Translations under genes and position numbers: made by a program
The notes under the pieces: model-generated
Database searches by the model: none
The model's input: only the letters and a program-made list of their open reading frames with translations
What the model was told of the DNA's origin: nothing
NCBI GenBank assembly: GCA_947259075.1
Contig: CAMYKQ010000017.1
Location: 1-64,000, forward strand
Reading direction: 5' to 3'
Length of the DNA: 64,000 bases
Source of the DNA: an uncultured Gammaproteobacteria bacterium
GTDB taxonomy: Bacteria; Pseudomonadota; Gammaproteobacteria; DRLM01
Part shown: positions 46,895 through 55,496 of the stretch, one piece after another
Position numbering within the stretch: the stretch's first letter is position 1
How the letters are laid out: each line of letters starts with the position of its first letter

Positions 46895-48151
46895 ATGGTC
46901 CATCCGCCACAAAACAGTTGCGCCGCGCCGCGGGAAGATCACGCCCTCAGCGTGACGGAGGCGCAACAGCGCATACTGGATATCATCACCCCCGTAAGCG
47001 AACGCGAAACCGTCACGCTGCACGATAGCCTCGGCCGCATCAGCGCCCACGCCATCCGTGCGCCGCTCAAGGTGCCGCCCTATGACAACTCGGCAATGGA
47101 CGGCTACGCCCTGCGTGGCGGCGACCTGCCCGCCGAAGATCAACGCGAACTGCGGGTGACCGGCACCGCCATGGCGGGCGCGCCCTTCACGGGCAGGGTC
47201 AAGAGCGGCGAATGCGTCCGCATCATGACGGGCGGTCTCATCCCCGAGGGCTGCGACACGGTCGTGATGCAAGAAAAAGTCGTACGCCGTGATGACAGCA
47301 TCGTCATCGGCCCCGGCCACACGCCCGGCGAACATGTGCGCCATGCCGGCGAAGACATCGCGCAGCACGACAGCGTCATCGCCGCGGGTAAGCGTTTGGG
47401 TCCAGCCGACCTCGGCGTACTCGCCTCGCTGGGCTTCGTACAGTGTGAGGTGCTGCGCCGTCCGCGTGTGGCGTTTTTTTCCACCGGTGATGAACTGCGT
47501 CCCGTGGGCGAACCCCTCGCCAGCGGCTGCCACTACGACAGCAACCGCTACACCCTCTACGGTCTGCTCCAGCAATTGGGCGTCAGCGTCATCGACCTCG
47601 GCATCGTCCCCGATCAGCGCGACGCCCTGCGCGAAACCTTGCTGCGCGCGGCGGCGCAGGCCGACATCGTCATCACCAGCGGCGGCGTCTCGGTGGGCGA
47701 GGCCGACTTCGTGCGCGATAGCCTGGGTGCCGTGGGCGAAATCCACTTCTGGCGCGTCGGCATGAAACCAGGCCGCCCGTTCGCCTTCGGCCGCATCAAC
47801 CAAGCCTGGTTCTTCGGCCTGCCTGGCAACCCCGTATCCGCCATGGTCGCCTTCCTGCAATTCGTGCAACCCGCCCTGCGCCGCTTAATGGGCGAACACC
47901 GCACTCAGGCTTATCACCTCAACGTGCCCTGCGCCACTGCGCTCAAAAAATCACCGGGAAGAACGGAATTTCAACGCGGCATTTTGCAAACGGATGCTAG
48001 CGGCCGCAGCGTGGTACGTAGCACCGGCGCGCAAGGTTCCGCCATCTTAAGTTCCATGAGCAAGGCAAATTGCTTCATCGTCCTGCCCGCCGACTGCGGC
48101 GACCTGCCCGCCGGCAGTCTCGTGGACGTGCAACTGTTCACCTTATTGTAA
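46895..48151 (+). CDS. moeA: Molybdopterin molybdotransferase MoeA
   Basis: 418 residues, normal length. MoeA inserts molybdate into adenylated molybdopterin. Motifs: PPYDNSAMDGYALRGGDLPA, RIMTGGLIPEGCDTVVMQE, VAFFSTGDELRPVGEPLASG, SGGVSVGEADFVRDSLGAVG, MKPGRPFAFG, FFGLPGNPVSAMVAFLQF. It would serve the molybdenum-dependent NasA encoded at 58416-61082. No other moa/mob gene is in the window. Confidence 0.96.
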   Translation: MVHPPQNSCAAPREDHALSVTEAQQRILDIITPVSERETVTLHDSLGRISAHAIRAPLKVPPYDNSAMDGYALRGGDLPAEDQRELRVTGTAMAGAPFTGRVKSGECVRIMTGGLIPEGCDTVVMQEKVVRRDDSIVIGPGHTPGEHVRHAGEDIAQHDSVIAAGKRLGPADLGVLASLGFVQCEVLRRPRVAFFSTGDELRPVGEPLASGCHYDSNRYTLYGLLQQLGVSVIDLGIVPDQRDALRETLLRAAAQADIVITSGGVSVGEADFVRDSLGAVGEIHFWRVGMKPGRPFAFGRINQAWFFGLPGNPVSAMVAFLQFVQPALRRLMGEHRTQAYHLNVPCATALKKSPGRTEFQRGILQTDASGRSVVRSTGAQGSAILSSMSKANCFIVLPADCGDLPAGSLVDVQLFTLL

Positions 48152-48444
48152 GCCGCGTTTATTCCGCGGCGTGCGCGCCGACAACGTAATCTTTCACCGC
48201 CGGGCGTCACGATCACTCGCAGCCGCAGGGATGCCCGCGCAAAGAAAACACAGGGCATCGCGTCATGGCCGGCAGCGGCAGCCGCGGCGGCGGAGTGAAG
48301 TTATCGCCGCGATGTTTCGCCCGCATCCAGCAGCAGCATGCCGCAAACCTCGCCGCGTTCACCGCAGCGCTCGCGCGCATTCCGTACGTCCTCCGCCTAG
48401 GATGCGCGCACGGCATGCGTCATAACTTGCCCCGTTGACGATGA
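48152..48444. other. GC-rich intergenic stretch after moeA
   Basis: About 290 bp. GCCGCG and CGCGGC near 48153-48172 can pair around TTTATTC but without a T tract. I see no coding frame with family similarity; several short open frames here are Arg-rich artefacts of high GC. Confidence 0.4.
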
Positions 48445-48927
48445 CCGCAGCGGCGGCTATCAATTGATGCCTATCTCAACGGCGACGCCGGAACCCTGTC
48501 CGCGCAAGCGCAAGCGGGCCTGCGGAAATTCATGGACACCGGCTGCAGCGCCTGCCACAACGGCGCGGGTGTGGGCGGCGGCCTATTTCAGAAATTCGGC
48601 GTGATAGAAGATTACTGGAAGGCGACCGGCAGCAACGACATCGACAAGGGCCGCTTCGATGTCACCAAGAATCCCGGCGACATGTATGTCTTCAAAATCC
48701 CGGCCCTGCGCAACGTCGCCATGACCCCGCCCTATTTTCACGACGGCTCGGCGCCAATTCTGCCGCAAGCCGTGCGCGTCATGGCCCAGGTGCAACTCGG
48801 CAAACGCTTGAACGATGAAGATGTGGACGATATCGTCGCCTTCTTGCACAGCCTCACCGGCCCCTTGTCCAAAGAGATCCTCAGCGCGCCGCCATTACCC
48901 GCGGCCGCGTTCACGCAAAGCGAGTAA
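48445..48927 (+). pseudogene. Remnant of a di-haem cytochrome c peroxidase (C-terminal part)
   Basis: The frame opens after a TGA (48442-48444) and reads DAYLNGDAGTLSAQAQAGLR, then the haem site GCSACHNGAGVGGG. It continues through NPGDMYVFKIPALRNVAMTP, PYFHDGS and DDIVAFLHSLTGPL. This is the C-terminal haem domain of CcpA/MauG-type peroxidases, whose usual length is over 300 residues with two haem sites. Only one CxxCH and no signal peptide remain. An internal ATG (48532) could start a 131-residue product, but it would sit just upstream of the haem motif and lack export. I regard it as a decayed gene. Confidence 0.8.
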
Positions 48928-48980
48928 TTGGCGGGCATAATCCTAAGCCTCACTGTGGTTGCGCGTCGTTGCAAACCGCG

Positions 48981-49060
48981 CTAGGAGCCTGTCGGACTTG
49001 GGCGATCGTCGCGAGCAAGGTGGGAGGGCGATGTCAGTCCCAAGTCCGACAGACTCCTAG
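48981..49060. mobile_element. MITE copy 1, 72 bp between CTAG target duplications
   Basis: CTAG (48981-48984), then an element starting GAGCCTGTCGGACTTGGG and ending CCCAAGTCCGACAGACTC, then CTAG (49057-49060). The ends are near-perfect inverted repeats of about 18 bp. The element encodes nothing. The second copy at 54009-54192 shares the ends and the interior GCGAGCAAGG..GGGAGGGCGA. It sits against the stop of the coiled-coil gene; the CTAG duplication supplies the TAG stop, which the uninterrupted target would also have supplied. Confidence 0.85.
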
Positions 49061-49500
49061 CCCTCGTTCTTCCGCGGGCTTTTTTCTTGGCGCTTAGCGA
49101 CCGCTGATTGGTATTTTTTCCGCACCTTCCGTTCCAAGGTCCGCACCAGCACTTTGCGCTCAGCGGCCTCTTGTTGTTTGATGGCCTTGGCCTGTTCGCG
49201 GGCGGATTTGCGTTCGCTACGCAATGCTTGAGTAGCCGCGCGCAGGGCGGCGGCGAGTTCCTTCAATTTATTGCGCAGGCTCCGTTCCTTTCGCTTCGCT
49301 TGCTGCTCTATTTCCTTGGCCTTGGCCCGCGCCGCGTGTTCACGTTTACGTGCGTTCTCCATCGCCTGGCGCAGCTTGGCCTTGGCCGCGCGGTCACCCA
49401 TGACGATGGCCTGCACCCCGCTCTTTTTGGCGGACGGCCGAGTGGATTTTCCGGTGCTGGCACGGGCTTTGGCGCCCTCCTTCTTTTTGGATTCGTTCAT
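49057..49500 (-). CDS. Lys/Arg/Ala-rich coiled-coil protein, function unknown
   Basis: 147 residues (from ATG 49498-49500, MNESKKKEGAKARASTGKS). The N-terminal 40 residues are a basic, Ser/Lys-rich disordered tail. The rest is a long helix with heptad character (KAKEIEQQAKRKERSLRNKL, LERKVRKKYQ). Strongly basic overall, so it may bind nucleic acid. No family is recognisable. The first 21 codons of the longer frame (to 49563) lack support. Divergent from archease. Confidence 0.65.
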   Translation of the reverse strand: MNESKKKEGAKARASTGKSTRPSAKKSGVQAIVMGDRAAKAKLRQAMENARKREHAARAKAKEIEQQAKRKERSLRNKLKELAAALRAATQALRSERKSAREQAKAIKQQEAAERKVLVRTLERKVRKKYQSAVAKRQEKSPRKNEG

Positions 49501-49639
49501 ACCCGCCTTTCTCGTCACGCGAAAATAACGGCCATTAAACCACAGGCGCCGGGCGTGGAACACGGCGCGGAATCAGCGGCTGCACCGCGCCGCCGGCGCG
49601 CGTATGCTATCAGCGCAGGGGCACACTCCGGTAAACGGC

Positions 49640-50077
49640 ATGAGCGGCAGGGACGGCGAACAAGGCGGTTATTGGGAGCACTTCCCGCATGAGGCGGACA
49701 TGGGCGTGCGCGGTGTCGGCCCGAGTTTGGCGCAGGCCTACGCGCAGGCGGCGCTGGCGCTCACCGCGGTGATCTGCGACCCGGCGACGGTGCAGCCGCG
49801 CGAGACGGTGCGGATCGAACTCGACGAGGCCGATCCCGAATTGCTGCTGGTGGATTTTCTCAACGCGCTAATCTTCGAGATGGCGACCCGCAATATGCTC
49901 TTCAAGCGTTTCGATCTGAGCGTGCATGAGGGCCATCTCCGCGCCAGCATGAGTGGCGAGACGATCGACGCCGCGCGCCATCAACCCCGCGTCGAGGTGA
50001 AAGGCGCCACCTACACCGAGCTCGCCGTGCACCGCAGCGGCGGCGGCTGGCTGGCGCAGTGCGTCGTGGATGTGTGA
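49640..50077 (+). CDS. Archease, activator of RtcB
   Basis: 145 residues from the ATG at 49640; an in-frame upstream start at 49604 adds 12 residues of unlikely sequence. Family landmarks are GGYWEHFPHEADMGVRGVGP (with the HxADxG metal-binding motif), LALTAVICDP, DPELLLVDFLNALIFEMAT and a C-terminal VEVKGATYTELAV. Archease binds a divalent metal and speeds guanylylation of the RNA ligase RtcB, which is encoded 90 bp downstream on the same strand. Confidence 0.92.
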   Translation: MSGRDGEQGGYWEHFPHEADMGVRGVGPSLAQAYAQAALALTAVICDPATVQPRETVRIELDEADPELLLVDFLNALIFEMATRNMLFKRFDLSVHEGHLRASMSGETIDAARHQPRVEVKGATYTELAVHRSGGGWLAQCVVDV

Positions 50078-50167
50078 CTGGCGCGCAGGTAGAACAATAC
50101 ACTGAACCCGGCTTAACTCACCGCGGCCGTCACGCGCCGCGCCCACCCTGCATAAAGGGAGACGCAC

Positions 50168-51598
50168 ATGGACCGAGCGCAATTCACCCGGCTTGACGAG
50201 AACGCCTGGCAGGTGGCGCCCCGCGGCGCGATGCGGGTGCCCGCCGTCATCTACGCCAGCGCCGCGCTGATCGACGGCATGGATCAAAAAGTCTTCGAGC
50301 AGATCACCCATGTCGCCACCCTCCCCGGCATCGTGCAAGCCGCCTATGCCATGCCGGATGCGCATTGGGGCTACGGTTTTCCCATCGGCGGCGTAGCCGC
50401 CTTCGATGCCGAAGCAGGCGGGGTGATCTCCGCCGGCGGCGTGGGCTTCGACATCTCCTGCGGCGTGCGCAGTCTGCTCACCGGCCTGAGCCGCGACGAC
50501 ATCCTGCCCGTGCAAAAAGAATTGGCCGAGCTGCTCTACTACGCCATTCCCGCCGGCCTCGGCAGCACCGGCGCCATCCGCCTCTCGGGCAAGGAGATGG
50601 ATGCCATGCTGCGCGGCGGCGCGCGTTGGGCGGTGGAACAGGGTTACGGCGAGGAAGACGATTTACAGCGCGTCGAAGAACGGGGCTGCATGGCCGGCGC
50701 CCGCGCCGAGGCGGTGTCGGAACAGGCCAAAAAACGTCAGCGCGACGAGATGGGCACCCTGGGTTCGGGCAATCATTATCTGGAAGTGCAGCAGCTCACC
50801 GAGGTGTACGACGCAACGCTGGCGCAAGACTTCGGCCTCGAGCCCGGCGCCATCGTGGTGAGCATCCACTGCGGTTCACGCGGGCTGGGGCATCAGATCG
50901 GCACCGAGTTTCTCAAGCGCATGCTGGTCGCCGCCAAGGGCTACGGCATCAGCCTGCCCGACCGCGAGCTGGCCTGCGCGCCGCTGCGCTCGCCGCTGGG
51001 CGAAGATTATTTAGGCGCCATGCGCGCCGGCATCAACTGCGCCCTCGCCAACCGCCAGATCCTCACCCATCTCACCCGCCGCGCCTTCGCGGAAATCTTG
51101 CCGCAGGCGCATCTGCGCCTGCTCTACGATGTCTCGCACAACACCTGCAAACTGGAAGAGCACGAGGTCGGCGGCGCGCGGCGGCGCCTGTTCGTCCACC
51201 GCAAAGGCGCCACCCGCGCCTACGGACCCGGCCACCCCGAGCTGCCCGAGGCCTTGCGCGCCAGCGGCCAGCCGGTGCTGATCGGCGGCACCATGGGCAC
51301 GGCCTCGTATATTTTGGCGGGTACCGCCGAAGGCGAGGCCAAATCCTTCTCCTCCGCCTGCCACGGCGCGGGCCGCGCCATGAGCCGCCATCAGGCCGGC
51401 CGCCAGTGGCGCGGCCGCGCGCTGGTGGATGAACTGGCCGCGCGCGGCATCCTCATCCGCAGTCCCTCGCTGCACGGCGTGGCCGAGGAGGCGCCGGGCG
51501 CTTACAAAGACGTGAGCGCGGTGGTGGAGGCCTCGCACCAGGCCGGGCTGGCGCGCAAGGTGGCGCGGCTGGAACCGCTGATCGTCATCAAGGGTTGA
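50168..51598 (+). CDS. rtcB: RNA-splicing ligase RtcB
   Basis: 476 residues, full length. RtcB joins 2',3'-cyclic phosphate or 3'-phosphate ends to 5'-OH using GTP and Mn2+. Metal and GTP site motifs: YAMPDAHWGYGFPIGGVAAF, GGVGFDISCGVRSLL, LGSGNHYLEVQ, VVSIHCGSRGLGHQIG, DVSHNTCKLEEHEV, HRKGATRAYGPGHPELP, the guanylylated His in SSACHGAGRAMSR. The start is supported by GGGAGA seven bases upstream. The archease-rtcB pair is a known functional unit for RNA repair. Confidence 0.97.
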   Translation: MDRAQFTRLDENAWQVAPRGAMRVPAVIYASAALIDGMDQKVFEQITHVATLPGIVQAAYAMPDAHWGYGFPIGGVAAFDAEAGGVISAGGVGFDISCGVRSLLTGLSRDDILPVQKELAELLYYAIPAGLGSTGAIRLSGKEMDAMLRGGARWAVEQGYGEEDDLQRVEERGCMAGARAEAVSEQAKKRQRDEMGTLGSGNHYLEVQQLTEVYDATLAQDFGLEPGAIVVSIHCGSRGLGHQIGTEFLKRMLVAAKGYGISLPDRELACAPLRSPLGEDYLGAMRAGINCALANRQILTHLTRRAFAEILPQAHLRLLYDVSHNTCKLEEHEVGGARRRLFVHRKGATRAYGPGHPELPEALRASGQPVLIGGTMGTASYILAGTAEGEAKSFSSACHGAGRAMSRHQAGRQWRGRALVDELAARGILIRSPSLHGVAEEAPGAYKDVSAVVEASHQAGLARKVARLEPLIVIKG

Positions 51599-51605
51599 GA
51601 CCCGC

Positions 51606-53330
51606 ATGCCGGTCCACAATGCCGAGATCGCCGCCCTCTTCGAAGAGATCGCCGGGCTCTTGGAGATTCAAGGCGAGAACCCCTTCCGCATCCGCGCCTA
51701 CCGCAACGCCGCGCGCAGCGTCGGCGACTTGGGCACGGAACTCGCCGAACTGCACGCGCGCGGCACCGACCTCACCCGCCTGCCCGGCATCGGCAAAGAC
51801 CTCGCCGCGCAAATCGAAGCGATACTCGCCAGCGGCGCCAGCACCAAACTGCGCGCCTTGCGCAAGCGCAGTCCCGCCGGCGTCACCGCCCTGCTGGCCG
51901 TGCCTGGCCTCGGACCAAAACGCGTCAAGGCCCTGGCCGGGCAGCTGGGCATCCACACCCTCAAGCAATTGGAACGCGCCGCCGCCTCCGGCAAGATTCG
52001 CGCGCTGCCCGGCTTCGGCGCCAAGACCGAAGAGCGCATCCGCCTCGCCGTGCAAGCGCGCCAGGGCGAGGGCCCGCGCCTGCCGCTCGCCAGCGCCGAT
52101 CAATACGCCCAGGCCCTGCTCGCGTATCTGCGCCAGACCCCCGGCGTACAACAAGTGGAGATGGCCGGCAGTTACCGCCGCGCCAAAGAGACCGTCGGCG
52201 ATCTCGACATCTTGCTCAGCGCCGAGAGCGGCAGCGAGGTGATGACCCGCTTCACCCGCTATGACGAAGTGCAAAAAGTGCTATCCCAAGGCCCCGCCCG
52301 TGCCAGCGTCATCCTGCGCGGCGGCCTGCAAGTCGATCTGCGGCGCGTGGCCGCAAACAGCTTCGGCGCCGCGCTGCAATACTTCACCGGCAGCAAGGCG
52401 CACAACATCGCCGTGCGCCGTCTGGCGCGGCAGCGCGGCCTCAAGCTCAACGAATACGGTGTATTCAAAGGCGGACGGCGCGTGGCGGGCGAGACCGAGG
52501 CGTCGGTGTACCGCGCGCTCGGCCTGCCGCCGATCGCGCCGGAGCTGCGGGAAAACCGCGGCGAGATCGCCGCGGCGCAGGCCGGCCGCCTGCCGCGCCT
52601 GATCGAATTCGAGGACATCAAAGGCGACCTGCACAGCCACACCCGCGCCACCGACGGCCGCCTCAGTCTCAAAGAGTTGGCGCTGGCCGCCAAGCAATTC
52701 GGCCTGCGCTACCTGGCCATCACCGACCATACCCGGCACCTGACCGTGGCCAAGGGACTGGACGCCGCGCGGCTGGCGCGTCAAGGCGAGGAAATCGACC
52801 GCCTTAATGCGGAGCTGACGGGCATCACCCTGCTCAAGGGCATCGAAGTGGATATCTTGGAAGACGGCCGCCTCGACCTGCCGGACGCGGCGCTGGCGCC
52901 GCTGGACATCATCGTGGGCGCGGTGCACGGCGGCTTCAATCTCTCAGCGAAAAAACAGACCGAACGCCTCATCCGCGCCATGAACGCCGCGCATTTCACC
53001 GTGCTCGCCCACCCCAGCGGCCGTCTGCTGGGCAGGCGTGAGGCCTATCAAGTGGACATGGAACGCGTCATCCGCGAGGCCGGCCGGCGCGGCTGTTTTC
53101 TCGAACTCAACGCCCAGCCGCAGCGGCTAGATCTCAACGACGTCTACTGCAAACTGGCCAAAAGCGAAGGCGTATTGATCAGCCTCGCCTCCGATGCCCA
53201 CCGCGCCCAAGACTTCGAGCATCTGCGGCGGGGCATAGGACAGGCGCGGCGCGGCTGGCTGGAGGCGGACGATGTGGTGAACACCCGTCCTCTGCGCCAG
53301 CTCCGCGCCCTGCTGCGGCGCATGCGTTAA
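51606..53330 (+). CDS. polX: DNA polymerase X with PHP domain (PolX)
   Basis: 574 residues, typical for bacterial PolX. Helix-hairpin-helix N-terminal region (DLTRLPGIGKDLAAQIEAIL, GLGPKRVKALAGQLG). Polymerase X palm with the catalytic Asp pair in GSYRRAKETVGDLDILLSAE and ITGSK-like FTGSKAHNIAVRRLA. C-terminal PHP nuclease domain with GDLHSHTRATDGRLS, AITDHTRHL, VGAVHGGF and VLAHPSGR. It fills short gaps and has 3'-5' exonuclease activity. It starts 7 bp after rtcB and may be co-transcribed with it. Confidence 0.95.
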   Translation: MPVHNAEIAALFEEIAGLLEIQGENPFRIRAYRNAARSVGDLGTELAELHARGTDLTRLPGIGKDLAAQIEAILASGASTKLRALRKRSPAGVTALLAVPGLGPKRVKALAGQLGIHTLKQLERAAASGKIRALPGFGAKTEERIRLAVQARQGEGPRLPLASADQYAQALLAYLRQTPGVQQVEMAGSYRRAKETVGDLDILLSAESGSEVMTRFTRYDEVQKVLSQGPARASVILRGGLQVDLRRVAANSFGAALQYFTGSKAHNIAVRRLARQRGLKLNEYGVFKGGRRVAGETEASVYRALGLPPIAPELRENRGEIAAAQAGRLPRLIEFEDIKGDLHSHTRATDGRLSLKELALAAKQFGLRYLAITDHTRHLTVAKGLDAARLARQGEEIDRLNAELTGITLLKGIEVDILEDGRLDLPDAALAPLDIIVGAVHGGFNLSAKKQTERLIRAMNAAHFTVLAHPSGRLLGRREAYQVDMERVIREAGRRGCFLELNAQPQRLDLNDVYCKLAKSEGVLISLASDAHRAQDFEHLRRGIGQARRGWLEADDVVNTRPLRQLRALLRRMR

Positions 53331-53524
53331 CGCCGCGGTCATCGCGTGGGGACCCTATTTTTAATATTGAGCGGTGTGCTCACGCACGCAGATGACTCTG
53401 TAACCGTCACCTGCGCATCGCGGCTTGGGCGGTGAAACCGCCGCGACGCGAGAAGGCCAAGCGCGGCATCCAGCCAAGCACCGCCCCTCTCACCCAGGCG
53501 AAAGCATGACCGCATCCCTAGCCT

Positions 53525-54211
53525 TCAAGGATTGAGCGTAGTCACCGCGCCGGTGAGCGCGTTGTAAAAAATTCGCCGCACGGTGTCGGAGTCGCGCTGG
53601 TAGGTGTAAATGCAGGTCTGGCCGGAACGGGTGGCGCGGTAGTCCGGATTCCCCGCCCCGGTGTTGGACGCGGTCGGCCCGCTCATGAGCACGCCGTTCC
53701 ACACCCGGGCGCAGCGCGCCGGGTTGACGGTGTTGGCGTTATTGGTGTCGGTGGGATAACCGTTGGCGTTGACGTCGATGGTGCCGTTGCCGTAACCGGC
53801 GACATTGTCCTGCGCGCCCGACAAGCCGTTGAGCCGGTATTGGATGTAGACCATGCGCACCGCGGTTTGCAGCCCGCCCGCGCTGGAGGCCACTTGCGAG
53901 TGATGCGCGCCATCACTCAAATCAATGAATTTTTCCACCATCACCGCGGCGACGATAGACAGGATCAAAATGACTAACACCAATTCTAAAAAGGTGAAGC
54001 CACGCTGGCTAGGAGCCTGCCGGACTTGGGCGCTCGTAGCGAGCAAGGCGGGAGGGCGAGGCCAGTTTTTCGATCGTTCGAGGAGAATAGCCGTCGCCCC
54101 CTTTTTATATACAAGGGGACGAGAAGGATCGGGAAAATGGACCGTTCTCGCACCGGCGCGGCAGATCAGCCCCAAGTCCGACAGACTCCTAGCATGAAAC
54201 ATTGATCCCAT
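53525..54211 (-). CDS. Type IV pilin-like protein, leader interrupted in frame by a MITE
   Basis: The conserved prepilin site reads SQRGFTFLELVLVILILSIV (cleavage after Gly, Phe+1, Glu+5), followed by a hydrophobic helix and a globular domain with two Cys. Coordinates give a 228-residue product because 180 bp (54013-54192) inserted between codons for MFHA and SQRG added exactly 60 codons without a stop. Removing the insert restores MFHASQRGFTFLE, a normal short leader. As it stands the leader would be about 70 residues, or a TTG inside the MITE (54044-54046) could restart translation with a 16-residue leader. No pilus assembly gene is adjacent. Confidence 0.85.
   Translation of the reverse strand: MGSMFHARSLSDLGLICRAGARTVHFPDPSRPLVYKKGATAILLERSKNWPRPPALLATSAQVRQAPSQRGFTFLELVLVILILSIVAAVMVEKFIDLSDGAHHSQVASSAGGLQTAVRMVYIQYRLNGLSGAQDNVAGYGNGTIDVNANGYPTDTNNANTVNPARCARVWNGVLMSGPTASNTGAGNPDYRATRSGQTCIYTYQRDSDTVRRIFYNALTGAVTTLNP
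54009..54192. mobile_element. MITE copy 2, 176 bp between CTAG target duplications
   Basis: CTAG at 54009-54012 and 54189-54192 flank an element starting GAGCCTGCCGGACTTGGG and ending CCCCAAGTCCGACAGACTC. The ends match copy 1 (48985-49056). The first 50 bases are shared with copy 1; then about 100 bases are unique to this copy. Insertion into the pilin-like gene kept its reading frame. Confidence 0.9.
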
Positions 54212-54422
54212 CCATCACCTGATTTATTTTTAATTCAACCCGGGCCACCGGCGTTAAACGCCACGCCCGGGCGATCATTGGTAAATATCGGCTAACACCC
54301 GCCCAACTTGAAATTTCCCGCATCGCCCTGCCAGCCGCTACCCAAAGCGGCGCGGAATCGCTACCATACGCCGCCCCTCGCCCGGCCTAGCGGCAACACG
54401 TCAACAACTCCGAAACTCCCTC

Positions 54423-55124
54423 ATGCGGCAACGGCTCTTCCGAATAGTAAAACTCCCGCTGCTGATCCTGGCCTTGGCCTTTATCGCTTATGAGCTGTGG
54501 CTGGCCGCGCAAGTGGCGTGGTGGGTCACGCATAATCCGCGCTCCAGCGCCTTCATGGACGATAGGCTAGATACCCTGCGGGAAAAAAATCCCCAGGCCC
54601 GGCTTACGCAAATCTGGGTACCCTATTCACGCATTTCACCCTATTTAAAACGGGCGGTGATCGCCGCCGAGGATGGCGGTTTCATAGGTCACGGCGGGTT
54701 TGAGTGGGCCGCGCTGGAAGCCGCCATGAAAAAGAATTTAAAAAAAGGCCGCATCGTCGCCGGCGGCTCCACCCTCAGCCAGCAGCTGGCGAAGAATTTA
54801 TTTTTATCCGGTAAACGCACCCCGTGGCGCAAGCTGCAAGAGGCCTACATCACCGTGCTGCTAGAACAGATGATGGACAAGCGCCGCATCCTGGAAATCT
54901 ATCTGAACCTTATCGAATGGGGTGATGGCATTTATGGCGCCGAGGCCGCCGCGCGGCATTACTTCGGCGTCTCCAGCGCCGCGCTCAGCCCGCAACAGGC
55001 CGCGCGTCTGGCGGCGATGATTCCCAATCCCCGCTATTATGACCGTCACCGCCACACCGCTTATTTGCAATACCGCGGCACGGTGATTCTGGCGCGGCTA
55101 CCCGGCGCGGCCGTGCCGCGCTGA
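54423..55124 (+). CDS. mtgA: Monofunctional peptidoglycan glycosyltransferase MtgA
   Basis: 233 residues with one N-terminal membrane anchor (LPLLILALAFIAYELWLA) and a GT51 domain. The domain shows KRAVIAAEDGGFIGHGGFEW (catalytic Glu in EDGGF), GGSTLSQQLAKNLFLSGKRT, the second Glu in KRRILEIYLNLIEWGDG, and GAEAAARHYFG. It polymerises lipid II into glycan strands. No transpeptidase domain follows, which separates it from class A PBPs. Confidence 0.95.
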   Translation: MRQRLFRIVKLPLLILALAFIAYELWLAAQVAWWVTHNPRSSAFMDDRLDTLREKNPQARLTQIWVPYSRISPYLKRAVIAAEDGGFIGHGGFEWAALEAAMKKNLKKGRIVAGGSTLSQQLAKNLFLSGKRTPWRKLQEAYITVLLEQMMDKRRILEIYLNLIEWGDGIYGAEAAARHYFGVSSAALSPQQAARLAAMIPNPRYYDRHRHTAYLQYRGTVILARLPGAAVPR

Positions 55125-55136
55125 ACCGCAATGCGG

Positions 55137-55370
55137 CTAATGGCTTTGCCGTTCCAGCGCTTGACCGCGCTCGCGGGCGCCATCCAACAACAGGCCTTCC
55201 ACGCTCTTAGCCTTGTCCAAGGCCTGCGTCTTTTCGCTCCACACATGCTCGGGCGCCGGCTTCGCGGCGCTTTGTTTTTCTTGTTGCGCGCCGTGATTGT
55301 CTTCACCGCGCGAACACGCCGCGCTCAACAACAGCAGCAACACCGGCACGGCCCAATGAGTTCGCTTCAT
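55137..55370 (-). CDS. Small lipoprotein, function unknown
   Basis: 77 residues from the ATG at 55368-55370, supported by GGAGAGGAAG directly upstream. The signal segment MKRTHWAVPVLLLLLSAACS ends in a lipobox-like AAC, and the rest is Lys/Glu/Gln-rich and disordered or helical. Convergent with mtgA and divergent from the Kelch gene. A longer frame to 55472 has no RBS support. No family recognised. Confidence 0.7.
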   Translation of the reverse strand: MKRTHWAVPVLLLLLSAACSRGEDNHGAQQEKQSAAKPAPEHVWSEKTQALDKAKSVEGLLLDGARERGQALERQSH

Positions 55371-55496
55371 CTTCCTCTCCTCCCATCTCTCCACGCGCAC
55401 GTGCACCCTCCCGTATCGGCGCCGCGGCGCATCCCCTAAACACGGCGGAGCGGGTACACTAGACCGCTGCAATCTAGCACTGAGCCGCCGCAGCGC

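Noticed and set aside
48152-48175. Hairpin after moeA as a terminator
   Set aside because: GCCGCG/CGCGGC can pair but no T run follows, so I do not call it a terminator.
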